From Bacillota bacterium (GTDB lineage Bacteria; Bacillota; Clostridia; Oscillospirales; Ruminococcaceae), in NCBI GenBank assembly GCA_023443315.1, contig JAEZVA010000097.1, forward strand, positions 1 through 64,000: a stretch of DNA of 64,000 nucleotides, written 5' to 3'. Positions 18,303 to 27,602 of this stretch are shown piece after piece (positions within the stretch are counted from its first letter, which is position 1; each line of letters starts with the position of its first letter). A model generated the notes under the pieces. The model was not told where the DNA came from, made no database searches, and saw only the letters and a program-made list of their open reading frames with translations. Position numbers and translations under genes: made by a program.

Positions 18303-18497
18303 TATGTGAATCGTTTATCCACTCACTTTCAGTAAGAATTGTTCTTCAGGAATTCTTTATAAGCTTTGGGATAACATATTTAATACTGGGTTTATAATGA
18401 TGTGTGCTGTCATTTTTACAGACAGGATGTAAGTTGTATGCTTTAAAGAATCTCATCTACCCTTTAAGTTGCGGATTAGTTTACGGAGGTATCCCCA

Positions 18498-20531
18498 ATG
18501 CCTGCAGATGAATCCAAGACCCCCAATCGCTTGATTCACGAAAAATCCCCATACCTGCTCCAACACGCATACAATCCGGTTGACTGGTACCCGTGGGAAG
18601 ACGATGCGTTTGACCGTGCTGCGCGTGAAGATAAGCCGATATTTCTATCCATCGGCTATTCAACCTGCCATTGGTGCCATGTAATGGAGCACGAGTCGTT
18701 TGAGGATCAGGAGACCGCAGATATCCTAAACAAGCGCTTTGTGTCCATTAAGGTGGACCGCGAGGAACGTCCCGATGTGGACGCGGTGTATATGTCCGCC
18801 TGTGTCGGAATGACTGGGCACGGCGGCTGGCCGCTTACGATACTGATGACGCCCGATCAGCGTCCGTTTTATACCGCCACCTACCTGCCAAAACGCAGCT
18901 TAGGTGCGCGCATGGGGCTGGACGACCTACTAAACAGGGTTGCCGATCTGTGGCGGGAGAATCGAAAGTCCTTGCTGGATGCCGCAAGCGGCGTGACCGA
19001 ATACCTAAACGGTCAGATGAACGCCGTGTCAGATGACGCGCAGCCCTCGTACGAGCTTGTGCATAGAGGCGCCGACCTTCTGCGACACGGGTATGACGCG
19101 AAGTACGGCGGGTTTGGTGCTGCGCCGAAGTTCCCATCGCCGCATAATCTGTTGTTTTTAATGCGCTACCGTGAGGTTTTTGATGATAACGAAACGATGA
19201 AAATGGTGGAGCAAACCCTGCGCGGTATGTATCGCGGTGGGATATTCGACCACATCGGCGGCGGCTTTTCGCGCTATTCCACCGACGAGAAGTGGCTGGT
19301 ACCACACTTTGAAAAGATGTTGTACGACAACGCCCTGCTTGCCTTTACCTACCTGACCGCCTATGAACGAACAAACAACGAGCTGTATCTTCGAGTAGCA
19401 GAAAGAACCATCGGCTATGTGCTTCGGGAACTCACCCACCCAGACGGCGGCTTTTTGTGCGGACAGGATGCGGACAGCGACGGTGTAGAGGGCAAGTACT
19501 ATGTGTTTACGCCAAACGAGGTTGAACAGGTAATCGGCAACAGCCATGCTCCAAGGTTTTGCGCGTGGTTTGGCATCACCCAAAACGGCAACTTTGAAGG
19601 GAAAAGTATCCCGAACCTTATAAAAAACAACGAGTATTACAAGGTTAATGAGGAAACCGAGGCGTTGTGCAAACCCTTGTACGAATACCGATTAAACAGA
19701 ACCCACCTTCATAAGGACGATAAAATTCTCACCTCGTGGAACGCGCTGATGATTGCTGCACTTGCAAAGGCGTACCGTGTTACGGGCAAGCAGGAGTATC
19801 TATCACCCGCACGGCACGCGCAGGAATTTCTTGAGCAAAGGCTGACCGACAAGAATGGTAGGCTGATGGTGCGGTGGCGCGACGGTGAAGCGGCGGGGCA
19901 AGGGCTACTGGACGACTACGCCTTTTATGCGTGGGCGCTGCTTGAGCTGTATAATACAAACTATGAGGTGTATTACCTTGAGCGCGCCTGTACCATCGCA
20001 AAGAGGATGACCGAACATTTCATCGACGAGCAGGGCGGCGGGTTTTACCTGAACGCCGACGATGCGCAGGTGTTAATCAGCCGCCCCAAGGAGCTGTACG
20101 ACGGCGCGATGCCGTCGGGCAACTCGGTTGCGGCGCATGTATTAGAGCGGCTGTCGCTATTAACCGCATCTGATATTTGGCGACAGCAAAGTGAGCGACA
20201 GATGCGCTTTTTGTGTGCGGGCTTAGCCGCTTACCCTGCGGGATACTGCTTTGCGTTATACTCCCTTTTGCAGTTTCTATATAAGCCCCATACACTGGTA
20301 TGCACGGCTGCTAACGAGTCGGTCACGCAGTCGGTGGCTTCGTTTATTAAGAAACAGGGGCTGTACAATATAGGCGTTATCATAAAGACACAAGAAAACG
20401 CGCAAACGCTTTCGGAGATTGCACCGTACACGGCAGAGTACCCACTGCCCGAGCAGGGGGCGAGATACTATCTGTGTAAGGACGGCACATGCCTTGCCCC
20501 TGCGGACAACTTAGACGCAATTCAAATATAG
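18498..20531 (+). CDS. YyaL-type thioredoxin-domain protein (DUF255)
   Basis: Large cytoplasmic protein of 677 residues in the YyaL/spermatogenesis-associated-protein-20 family. The N-terminal DUF255 thioredoxin-like domain is clear: RLIHEKSPYLLQHAYNPVDW, then FLSIGYSTCHWCHVMEHESF with a CxxC (CHWC) motif, and VDREERPDVDAVYM. An (alpha/alpha)6-barrel-like domain follows, with FDHIGGGFSRYSTDEKWLVP and HFEKMLYDNALL. The start has ACGGAGG eight bases upstream. The biochemical role of the family is not settled. It ends at a shared hairpin with the convergent gene. Confidence 0.93.
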   Translation: MPADESKTPNRLIHEKSPYLLQHAYNPVDWYPWEDDAFDRAAREDKPIFLSIGYSTCHWCHVMEHESFEDQETADILNKRFVSIKVDREERPDVDAVYMSACVGMTGHGGWPLTILMTPDQRPFYTATYLPKRSLGARMGLDDLLNRVADLWRENRKSLLDAASGVTEYLNGQMNAVSDDAQPSYELVHRGADLLRHGYDAKYGGFGAAPKFPSPHNLLFLMRYREVFDDNETMKMVEQTLRGMYRGGIFDHIGGGFSRYSTDEKWLVPHFEKMLYDNALLAFTYLTAYERTNNELYLRVAERTIGYVLRELTHPDGGFLCGQDADSDGVEGKYYVFTPNEVEQVIGNSHAPRFCAWFGITQNGNFEGKSIPNLIKNNEYYKVNEETEALCKPLYEYRLNRTHLHKDDKILTSWNALMIAALAKAYRVTGKQEYLSPARHAQEFLEQRLTDKNGRLMVRWRDGEAAGQGLLDDYAFYAWALLELYNTNYEVYYLERACTIAKRMTEHFIDEQGGGFYLNADDAQVLISRPKELYDGAMPSGNSVAAHVLERLSLLTASDIWRQQSERQMRFLCAGLAAYPAGYCFALYSLLQFLYKPHTLVCTAANESVTQSVASFIKKQGLYNIGVIIKTQENAQTLSEIAPYTAEYPLPEQGARYYLCKDGTCLAPADNLDAIQI

Positions 20532-20545
20532 TGAGCCAAAACTCG

Positions 20546-20578
20546 AAAGGTCATCCGCTTTTTTGTCGGATGACCTTT
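20546..20578. terminator. Bidirectional terminator
   Basis: 12-bp perfect stem (20546-20557 with 20567-20578) between the convergent YyaL-type and methionine-gamma-lyase-family genes. The AAAGG/CCTTT base gives short T-runs on both strands. Confidence 0.8.
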
Positions 20579-20604
20579 GTTGCTATTTAAAAGCTGAATA
20601 TCTT

Positions 20605-21861
20605 TTACCGGCACGCGCGTACCGCGTCGGCGGCTAGCAGGATGCCGAGCTTTGCGCTGTAAAAGGTCAGCCCGCCCTGCATCCACACGGCGTACGGCTC
20701 GCGCATGGGGGCGTCGGCAGAAAGCTCGATGGACGCGCCCATGGTAAACGCGCCCGCCGCCATGATGACGGGGTCCTCGTAGCCGGGCATGTCCCACGGC
20801 TCGGGTACGGCAAATGAATCGACGGGCGACCCTTTTTGGATGCCGCCGCAGAACGCCTTGACCCGTTCTGGGGTGACAAGGGTGACCGCCTGAATGATGT
20901 CGGTGCGCGGCTGGTCGAAGGTTGGGTATACATTAAAGCCGAGGTCGGCAAACAGCCTTGCCGCAAGCACCGCGGTTTTTAGTGCGCTTGCCACGACATT
21001 GGGTGCAAAGAACAGCCCCATAAGCAGCTCGCGGGTGTTGCCTAAGGTGCAGCCCACCTCCCTGCCCGTTCCCACGGAGGTCAGACGGTCGGCGCATAGC
21101 GTAACCAAATCGCTTCTGCCCGCTATGTAGCCGCCCGTGCGGGCAATGCCGCCGCCCGGGTTCTTAATCAGCGAGCCGATGATGAGATGAGCACCCACCT
21201 GGGTCGGCTCTTTGTCCTCTACAAACTCGCCGTAGCAGTTATCCACCATAATGATAGCCTGCGGATTCGCGGCGCGCACCGTCCAGCACATCCGCTCAAT
21301 CACTTCTATGGACAAAGACGGGCGAAGCGCGTAGCCGCGGGAACGCTGGATATAGCACACCCTTGCCCCGCCCGCCTGTTTTGCTATCTCGTCGTAGTCG
21401 GGTGTTCCGTCGGGCAGCAGCGAAAGCTCCTCATACCGCACGCCAAAATCCTTCAGCGAGCCACTGCCCGCGTTGCGGATGCCGATAACCCCCTGCAGGG
21501 TGTCATACGGCAGACCCGATAGGCTGAGCATCAGGTCCCCCGGACGCAGTACACCAAACAATGCTACGCTGAGGGCATGGGTACCCGACACAAAGTTGTG
21601 GCGGATGATCGCATCCTCGGCGCCCACAATCTGCGCGAACACCTTGTCCGCCGTATCGCGTCCGATGTCGCCGTAGCCGTAGCCGGTTGTGGGGGCGAAG
21701 TGCATCTCGCTGACGCGGTTATCGTAAAACGCCTTTTGCACCTTCATCTGCGCATATTCTGCGCGGCGCTCAATGCCCTCAAATATTGGCGCGCAGGCGC
21801 GTTCGGCTATCCTAGCGAGCTCTAATGTTTGCGGGCTGATAGAAAACGGATTGTTGTTCAT
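20605..21861 (-). CDS. Methionine gamma-lyase family PLP enzyme (aluminium-resistance type)
   Basis: Pyridoxal-phosphate fold-type-I protein of the PF06838 family, often annotated as aluminium resistance protein or methionine gamma-lyase family. Seen: APTTGYGYGDIGRDTADKVF, HNFVSGTHALSVALFGVLRP, the aspartate strand IIMVDNCYGEFVEDKEPTQV, and the PLP-lysine region LIIGSLIKNPGGGIARTGGY. Length 418 is normal. In many Firmicutes this gene lies near hfq or miaA, but not here. It follows a GNAT and two M42 peptidases on the same strand; the physiological substrate is not established. Confidence 0.92.
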   Translation of the reverse strand: MNNNPFSISPQTLELARIAERACAPIFEGIERRAEYAQMKVQKAFYDNRVSEMHFAPTTGYGYGDIGRDTADKVFAQIVGAEDAIIRHNFVSGTHALSVALFGVLRPGDLMLSLSGLPYDTLQGVIGIRNAGSGSLKDFGVRYEELSLLPDGTPDYDEIAKQAGGARVCYIQRSRGYALRPSLSIEVIERMCWTVRAANPQAIIMVDNCYGEFVEDKEPTQVGAHLIIGSLIKNPGGGIARTGGYIAGRSDLVTLCADRLTSVGTGREVGCTLGNTRELLMGLFFAPNVVASALKTAVLAARLFADLGFNVYPTFDQPRTDIIQAVTLVTPERVKAFCGGIQKGSPVDSFAVPEPWDMPGYEDPVIMAAGAFTMGASIELSADAPMREPYAVWMQGGLTFYSAKLGILLAADAVRACR

Positions 21862-21892
21862 TTTGTATTTTCATGCCTTTCAAGGTATACTG

Positions 21893-22693
21893 TCACACAT
21901 TATTGTAAAGTGCCGCCCAAAGGCTTTGCACCCGAAAACCCGATTTATGGTACAGCGCGTCCGCCTCTGGCGACACGCTGAGCAGATAGGGGCGGATGCC
22001 GTCGGCATGCAAGGAGCGGCAAAGCTCAAATACAACCGCCTTTGCGTAGCCGCGCCCGCGCTTATCCGTCAGGGTACATACATCCCGCACAACGGCGATG
22101 CCGCCGGATATGTAGGCGCTGGCGCTACTTGCATACAACCCATCCGCCTTTAACGCTGTTACCCGCGCCCCACCGTGACGCAGACGATAAGAAAGGTCGG
22201 TATACCAATGGTGATAATCGGCGCGCTTTTTATACTCGTCACTGCACTCGCCAAGCAGGGTGAACAGGCTGCGAAAGTTGAGCTTGGTAACCAGCAGAGT
22301 GCCTTTTGGGGGAGCAAACTCCACGGGTGCGCCGTCAAGTACCATAACGCTACCTGTGCGCATTCCCCTGCCATCTGTTACGCGGGGCGGCAGGCTCGCA
22401 ACCATGCGCTCGGGACCAATAATCGACCGCCAAGGCGGTGCGATGCTTAAAAAGGACGCAAAGAATGTGACGTCGTCGTCCTCCGGCGCACAGCATAGGG
22501 TGATGGTTTCTTGGTAGTACTGCACCACCATATGGGGCTGTGCCTGCTCGTTATATACCAGCCAAAGCGAAAGATAACGCGCGTCCTGCCCGTATACCTC
22601 GTAGTTCGCGCGGATAGTCGCGCCAAATAGCGGGTTACATGAAAGCACCCGAAAAAAATCTGCCTCGTTGCTTTTGCTTACCGTGCGAACCAT
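21893..22693 (-). CDS. GNAT family N-acetyltransferase
   Basis: GNAT-fold acyltransferase of 266 residues; the catalytic domain is in the C-terminal half: AVVRDVCTLTDKRGRGYAKA (motif A, acetyl-CoA pyrophosphate loop RGRGYA) and LSVSPEADALYHKSGFRVQS. The N-terminal half is a divergent GNAT-like repeat without recognisable motif. The ATG at 22693 has AGGGGGG eight bases upstream; the frame stays open much further upstream, but that part lies antisense within the M42 peptidase gene. Substrate unknown. Confidence 0.85.
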   Translation of the reverse strand: MVRTVSKSNEADFFRVLSCNPLFGATIRANYEVYGQDARYLSLWLVYNEQAQPHMVVQYYQETITLCCAPEDDDVTFFASFLSIAPPWRSIIGPERMVASLPPRVTDGRGMRTGSVMVLDGAPVEFAPPKGTLLVTKLNFRSLFTLLGECSDEYKKRADYHHWYTDLSYRLRHGGARVTALKADGLYASSASAYISGGIAVVRDVCTLTDKRGRGYAKAVVFELCRSLHADGIRPYLLSVSPEADALYHKSGFRVQSLWAALYNNV

Positions 22694-22769
22694 TGTCATA
22701 CCCCCCTGTTGCAGGTTGTACCAGATGCGTTTTTGACTGATATGCACAAACAACGCCGCATTACCACTG

Positions 22770-23786
22770 CTATGAACACATTCTTTGCGCAGCGGCTGTT
22801 GCGAGCCGCAGGGTGGCGTCGATGTCCGACACCTTAAGCACACATGCTGGCGAATGCAGGTAGCGGCAGGGCATGGAAAGCGCAAGGGTTCGTACCCCGG
22901 CGCGGGACTTGTGGATAACGCCCGCCTCGTTGCCGCCCGCAACCAACCGCTTGGGCTGACAGGGGATACCCTGCTCGTTTGCCAGCTCAAACGCCATGCG
23001 ATACAGGGTGCGGTCGTACACCGTCGCCTTGTCCATAAACGACACCACGGGGCCTTCCCCCAGACTGCAGACCTGTTTTTCCTCCGCAACTCCTGCAATG
23101 TCTGCCGCGGTGGTTGCTTCGAGCACGATTGCATAGTCGGGGTTTATCGAGTAGGCGGAAGCCACTGCGCCCCGGCAGCCGACCTCCTCCTGCACATTGA
23201 ATGCAAAGTAGGTATCGTATTCCAGCTCGGACCGAATCATCTCTATCATCACGGCGCAGCCTGCACGGTCGTCTAGTGCCTTGCCCTTGATTAGATCTTC
23301 GCCAAAGCGTACAAACGCGGAGTCGAACACCGCGTAGTCGCCGAGCGCTACGTGGCGTAACGCTTCGGCTCGGTCTACCGCACCGATGTCGATGTACAGG
23401 CTGTCGGGGTCGGGCATCTTATCCCGCTCGTCGCTCTTTACAAGATGCACCGGCTTCGTGCCGATGACGCCGCAACGCCCCTGTGTACCGACCTTGAGCC
23501 GCTTGCCGACAATCACGCGGGGGTCTATACCGCCCACACACGCAAAGCGCAGCAAACCGCTCTCCTCAATGTATGTGATGATAAAGCCGACCTCATCCAT
23601 GTGGGCGGCTATCATCAGGCGGTTTTTCGGGGTGTGCCTACCCTTTTTAAACGCAATCAGGTTGCCGAGTGCGTCAATATGGTACGTGCAGTGCCCCGCA
23701 ATCTGCTTTAGGATATACTCCCTGACCGCGTCCTCCATGCCGGAGGGACCGGGCAGGGTACTGAGCGCTTCAATCAGCTTAATCAT
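22770..23786 (-). CDS. M42 family metallopeptidase (second of tandem pair)
   Basis: Cytoplasmic M42-type aminopeptidase (FrvX/YsdC/TET family), a dinuclear zinc or cobalt enzyme. Metal and catalytic blocks are visible: MIAAHMDEVGFIITYIEESG, then GKALDDRAGCAVMIEMI, FNVQEEVGCRGAVASAYSI with the catalytic Glu-Glu pair, and VLEATTAADIAG. The C-terminal histidine (CRYLHSPACVLKV) completes the metal set. Length 338. Its start overlaps the stop of the other M42 gene as ATGA (23783-23786), so the pair is translationally coupled and may form a mixed oligomer. Confidence 0.94.
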   Translation of the reverse strand: MIKLIEALSTLPGPSGMEDAVREYILKQIAGHCTYHIDALGNLIAFKKGRHTPKNRLMIAAHMDEVGFIITYIEESGLLRFACVGGIDPRVIVGKRLKVGTQGRCGVIGTKPVHLVKSDERDKMPDPDSLYIDIGAVDRAEALRHVALGDYAVFDSAFVRFGEDLIKGKALDDRAGCAVMIEMIRSELEYDTYFAFNVQEEVGCRGAVASAYSINPDYAIVLEATTAADIAGVAEEKQVCSLGEGPVVSFMDKATVYDRTLYRMAFELANEQGIPCQPKRLVAGGNEAGVIHKSRAGVRTLALSMPCRYLHSPACVLKVSDIDATLRLATAAAQRMCS

Positions 23787-24811
23787 AACCGCTGGCCCTC
23801 CTTATCCATGATATAGGCTGCGAGCAGGCGCGCGGTATGCTCCACATCGTCGGGGTTAACCGTTTCGATGGGGGTGTGCATGTACTTGATGGGGATAGAC
23901 ACCATACCGCTGACAACCCCGCTACGCGATACGACGATACGGTCCGCATTGGTGCCCGTTACGCCGTCCATCACCTCAACCTGATGTGGAATGCCCTCGC
24001 GCTGTGCAAGCTCACACAGATGCGTCGATAAAGCACGCGATAGGACGGGCGCAATACCAATCATCGGCCCCTTGCCCATATCGCCGCATTTATGGCGCGG
24101 GGAATCAGGGGTATGTGCGTAGCTGACATCCACCACGATCGCCTCGGTGGGGCGGATGGAAAACGCGCCGGTGGCAGCGCCCTGCCCGCCCACCTCCTCG
24201 CGGGTGGAGAATAAAACAGAAAGCCCGCATGGGATATCCTTGTCCTTTAGTAGCGCAAGGCAGCGCAGGATGGCGGCGCAGCTCACCCTGTCATCCAGCG
24301 CCTGCGACACGACCTGCCCGCCGATTAAGGTGTCCACCTGACCGGCTAGCGTTACACGGTCGCCGGGGGCAATCATCTGCTGTGCCTGCTGTTTACTTAG
24401 CCCGACATCGATGGCAATATCCTCGAGCTTAGGCGTCTTTTTCTCGTCGCCTACAGCAGAAAGATGGGGCGGGCTGCTACATATAACGCCGAATAAAGGC
24501 TTTGTACCGTACACCGTGACGTCGGACGCCATGAGCACGCGACGGTCAATGCCGCCGCAGTTTGTGATGTGCACAAAGCCTTTATCGTCCACAGACTGCA
24601 CGATAAGCCCGATCTGGTCAAGATGCGCGTCCAGTAGAATATGTGGCATGCCTTCCTCTGCCGCTTTGACCGTGCATATCACATTCCCCAGTGCGTCGGT
24701 GGTGGTTTTGCCATAGGCACTAAGCAGGGCGCAGGCGGTGTTTGCCGCTTCCCCCTCGTCGCCCGAAACCCCAACGGGGCGGGTCAGCTCTTCGATGAGT
24801 CGCTTTATCAT
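23783..24811 (-). CDS. M42 family metallopeptidase (first of tandem pair)
   Basis: Second paralogue of the M42 aminopeptidase family, 342 residues. Visible: LLDAHLDQIGLIVQSVDDKG, SQALDDRVSCAAILRC, FSTREEVGGQGAATGAFSI with the Glu-Glu pair, and IVVDVSYAHTPDSP. The C-terminal metal histidine is in IPIKYMHTPIETVNPDD. Start at 24811 with AAGGGGAA upstream; the longer frame to 24907 runs into murD and is unlikely. It begins 22 bases after murD and overlaps the next M42 gene by four bases. Confidence 0.94.
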   Translation of the reverse strand: MIKRLIEELTRPVGVSGDEGEAANTACALLSAYGKTTTDALGNVICTVKAAEEGMPHILLDAHLDQIGLIVQSVDDKGFVHITNCGGIDRRVLMASDVTVYGTKPLFGVICSSPPHLSAVGDEKKTPKLEDIAIDVGLSKQQAQQMIAPGDRVTLAGQVDTLIGGQVVSQALDDRVSCAAILRCLALLKDKDIPCGLSVLFSTREEVGGQGAATGAFSIRPTEAIVVDVSYAHTPDSPRHKCGDMGKGPMIGIAPVLSRALSTHLCELAQREGIPHQVEVMDGVTGTNADRIVVSRSGVVSGMVSIPIKYMHTPIETVNPDDVEHTARLLAAYIMDKEGQRL

Positions 24812-24833
24812 AGGTGTTGATTCCCCTTCCGCA

Positions 24834-26225
24834 TTACAGTGCGAGTACAAGCTCCTTAAACCGCTCGCCCCGCGTTTTGTAGTCCTTAAACATATCAAAG
24901 CTTGCACATGCGGGCGAGAGCGTTACAACGTCGCCTTTTACCGCACTTTGGTGCGCTGTGCGTACCGCCTCCTCCAGTGAGGAGACCATCACAAGCTCGG
25001 GCGCGCCCTCGCGGTAGCCCGCGCAGGTGGTGACCGCGTCACGGATGGCATGCGCGGTATCCCCGAGCAACACCACAAGCTTTGCGTAGCGAATCAGTTC
25101 AGGGGCAAGGGGTGCAAAGGGTATCTTTTTATCATACCCGCCCGCTATCACAATAACCGGCTGTGAAAAGGCGCGTAGCCCAGCGGCGGTGCGCGACGGG
25201 GTGGTAGCGATGGAATCGTTGTACCAGCGCACGCCGCTTACCTCCCGCACAAACTCGATGCGGTGCGCAACGCCCGAAAATGTTTTTGCTACGTATTCAA
25301 TGTTTTCAGCGGAGATATAGCCCCATGTGGCGGCGATGGCGGCAAGGTAGTTCTCTATATTATGCCCGCCGGGAATCTTTATAACATCCTGATGAAACAG
25401 CTTGTGCACACCCGTTTCGTCCGCCATGCATAAAAAGCCGTCGTCGTTTACAAACGCGCCGCGGCTCACCTTGCTTTTGCGTGAGAAAAGCAGGGTATCA
25501 CCCCGCGTCTCGGGAATAAACGAACGCGTGATGTCGTTGTCAGAGTTGAGCACCGTGCGCGAGAACCCGTTTTGGTGCAGGAAGATGTTCTTTTTTGCGT
25601 CCACATACTCCTGCATGTCGGTGTGCATATCTAGGTGGTTGGGCGAAAGGTTTGTTACCACCGCAATATGGGGCGACGTGCGCATGGAGATAAGCTGAAA
25701 GCTTGAAAGCTCTACCACCGCGACGTCGTCGGGGGTAATCTCCTCGATCTTTGCACGCAGCGGAATGCCGATGTGGCCGCCTAAGAACACGCGACGACCC
25801 TGTTTGAGCAACAGCTCGCTGATGATGGTGGTGGTGGTGGTTTTACCGTCGCTGCCCGTCACCGCGATTATCTGGCAGGGGCAAAGGTCAAAGAAGACCT
25901 CCAGCTCGCTGGTGATGACTGCGCCCTGGGCGCGTGCCTGTTCCAGCTCGGGCGTATTGTACCGCATGCCCGGGGTGCGAAACACCACGTCGTACTCGCC
26001 AAGGTTGTCGAGATAGCCGTCGCCCAGCTTAAGGGCAATGCCCGCTTCCTCTAAACGAGCCGCGGTCTCGCCCAGTGCTTCCCTGGTTTTTTTATCGCAC
26101 GCCGTAACGACGGCACCCTTTTTGGCAAACAGCAGCATGGCGTCGGTGTTGGATACCCCGATGCCCACAAAGCAGATCCTCTTGCCCGCGCTGCCCTTAA
26201 AAAAGCCTTCTATCCTTGCATCCAT
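24834..26225 (-). CDS. murD: UDP-N-acetylmuramoyl-L-alanine--D-glutamate ligase
   Basis: Mur ligase adding D-glutamate to UDP-MurNAc-L-Ala in peptidoglycan precursor synthesis, cytoplasmic. The ATP-binding loop VTGSDGKTTTTT is at about residues 122-133. The central NLSPNHLDMHTDMQEYVDAK and C-terminal WYNDSIATTPSRTAAGLRAF with VIAGGYDKKIPF are MurD hallmarks. The N-terminal Rossmann domain starts at RICFVGIGVSNTDAML. Length 463. Start at 26225 with GGGGAGGAA upstream. It lies outside a dcw cluster and heads a unit with the M42 peptidases. Confidence 0.96.
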   Translation of the reverse strand: MDARIEGFFKGSAGKRICFVGIGVSNTDAMLLFAKKGAVVTACDKKTREALGETAARLEEAGIALKLGDGYLDNLGEYDVVFRTPGMRYNTPELEQARAQGAVITSELEVFFDLCPCQIIAVTGSDGKTTTTTIISELLLKQGRRVFLGGHIGIPLRAKIEEITPDDVAVVELSSFQLISMRTSPHIAVVTNLSPNHLDMHTDMQEYVDAKKNIFLHQNGFSRTVLNSDNDITRSFIPETRGDTLLFSRKSKVSRGAFVNDDGFLCMADETGVHKLFHQDVIKIPGGHNIENYLAAIAATWGYISAENIEYVAKTFSGVAHRIEFVREVSGVRWYNDSIATTPSRTAAGLRAFSQPVIVIAGGYDKKIPFAPLAPELIRYAKLVVLLGDTAHAIRDAVTTCAGYREGAPELVMVSSLEEAVRTAHQSAVKGDVVTLSPACASFDMFKDYKTRGERFKELVLAL

Positions 26226-26333
26226 TTTGTCGTTCCTCCCCGATTCTATGGTGATACCAATCTGCACGCCTTATACCAAAAGATAGGCTACACCTTCTGC
26301 CATTATCAAAAAATAGGTTGTGCTTGACCTGCT

Positions 26334-26372
26334 AAAACCCTTCAAGCGCGCCTGCACGCGCCGAAGGGTTTT
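26334..26372 (-). terminator. Terminator after ricT
   Basis: 10-bp stem AAAACCCTTC/GAAGGGTTTT (26334-26343 and 26363-26372) enclosing a second G+C-rich pairing. Read on the minus strand it ends in TTTT just past the ricT stop and 109 bases before the murD start. Confidence 0.8.
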
Positions 26373-26400
26373 GTGTACGTAATGTGGTGTTGCCTGCCGC

Positions 26401-27270
26401 TTATTCTTTCTCGAGGCTGCGCAGCTGCGCAAGCTCGGAGCTATCTACCTTGATCTGCGCGTCGCGGATTAGGCTGACCTCGCTTCGGGTAAACACCTTA
26501 GGTGCCGCGTCGGGGAACTTATCAAGTCGCACACGCAGAATGCCGGTGAGCAGGTTGACGTCCACCACCGTGCCTCTGCCGTCCTTGGTCTTGACATACG
26601 CGCCCATCTTGGGGGTGATCTTCAGCAGGTCTTCGTATGCCTCCTGCTCGTATTTTAAGCAGCACATCAGCCTGCCGCAGGTGCCCGATATCTTGGTGGG
26701 GTTAAGCGACAGCCCTTGCTCCTTTGCCATGCGGATGGTAACGGGCTGAAACTCGCCCAGGAAGGTGGAGCAGCAAAACGGCTTTCCGCAGATGCCAAGA
26801 CCGCCCAGCATCTTTGCCTCGTCGCGCACGCCGATTTGGCGCAGCTCAATGCGGGTGCGAAACACCGATGCTAAGTCCTTAACCAGTTCCCTGAAGTCTA
26901 CCCTGCCGTCCGCTGTGAAATAAAACAAAATCTTATTGTTGTCAAAGGTGTACTCTACATCCACAAGCTTCATGTCAAGACCGTGCTTTGCAATCTTTTG
27001 CTGGCACACATCAAACGCCTTTTTCTGTTTTGCGGCGTTGTCCTCCACCTGTTTGATGTCCTTTTCGGTTGCGATGCGAATGACGTTTTTTAGCGGGTGT
27101 ACGATGCTGTTGTCATCCACCTCGCGGTTTGCCATCACGACCTCGCCGCACTCTACGCCTCTGGCCGTCTCTACGATGACATAGTTGCCTTTATCAATGT
27201 TTATGCCGTTTGGGGCAAAGTAGTATACCTTACCTACGTTTTTAAATCGAACGCCAATTACCTCTGCCAT
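26401..27270 (-). CDS. ricT: PSP1-domain protein RicT (YaaT)
   Basis: RicT/YaaT-family protein. In Bacillus subtilis it is a subunit of the RicAFT (Y-complex) iron-sulfur complex, which affects RNase Y-dependent RNA maturation and development. The N-terminal VIGVRFKNVGKVYYFAP and the PSP1 core with IELRQIGVRDEAKMLGGLGI are visible. The cysteine cluster CGKPFCCSTF and CGRLMCCLKYEQ matches the expected Fe-S ligands. Length 289. Start at 27270 with GAAAGGAT nine bases upstream. It follows holB on the same strand after a 330-base gap, as in the conserved darA-holB-ricT order. Confidence 0.95.
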   Translation of the reverse strand: MAEVIGVRFKNVGKVYYFAPNGINIDKGNYVIVETARGVECGEVVMANREVDDNSIVHPLKNVIRIATEKDIKQVEDNAAKQKKAFDVCQQKIAKHGLDMKLVDVEYTFDNNKILFYFTADGRVDFRELVKDLASVFRTRIELRQIGVRDEAKMLGGLGICGKPFCCSTFLGEFQPVTIRMAKEQGLSLNPTKISGTCGRLMCCLKYEQEAYEDLLKITPKMGAYVKTKDGRGTVVDVNLLTGILRVRLDKFPDAAPKVFTRSEVSLIRDAQIKVDSSELAQLRSLEKE

Positions 27271-27602
27271 AGCTACATCCTTTCTATACCGGGAGTTGTG
27301 CCGTTTCGGCAAAGCCGAAATACAGGTCGTTAACCGAAAAACACAAAGCCCCGGGCGTCTGAAAAGCAAGTTTTCAAACGTTTTATCCGGCAAATCGGTT
27401 TTTATTAGAGCATTGCGTAAGCAATGGTCTTGAGCCGCAGCCTTTGCCGGACAGCTGCGGGGTTTTCGCGCAATTAAAACAGTACGCCCTCGTTACAGGG
27501 CAAGGTCGCGGCTTCGAGAATTTATGTCAGCCTGTTTCAATTAAATAGCAGACTGCGCCGCGCAGTATTATGTTAACCTTTTGGGGAGTTTTCATCGTAT
27601 TG
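27271..27602 (-). other. Gap between holB and ricT with hairpin potential
   Basis: About 330 bases between holB (upstream) and ricT on the minus strand. No gene is convincing. A 7-bp inverted repeat CCGCAGC...GCTGCGG at about 27434-27460 and other G+C-rich pairings suggest a structured untranslated leader or a terminator, but no known RNA family is recognised. Confidence 0.35.

Noticed and set aside
22700..23134. N-terminal extension of the GNAT gene at 21893-22693
   Set aside because: It runs into the same-strand M42 gene in another frame; the ribosome site at 22693 fits the short form.
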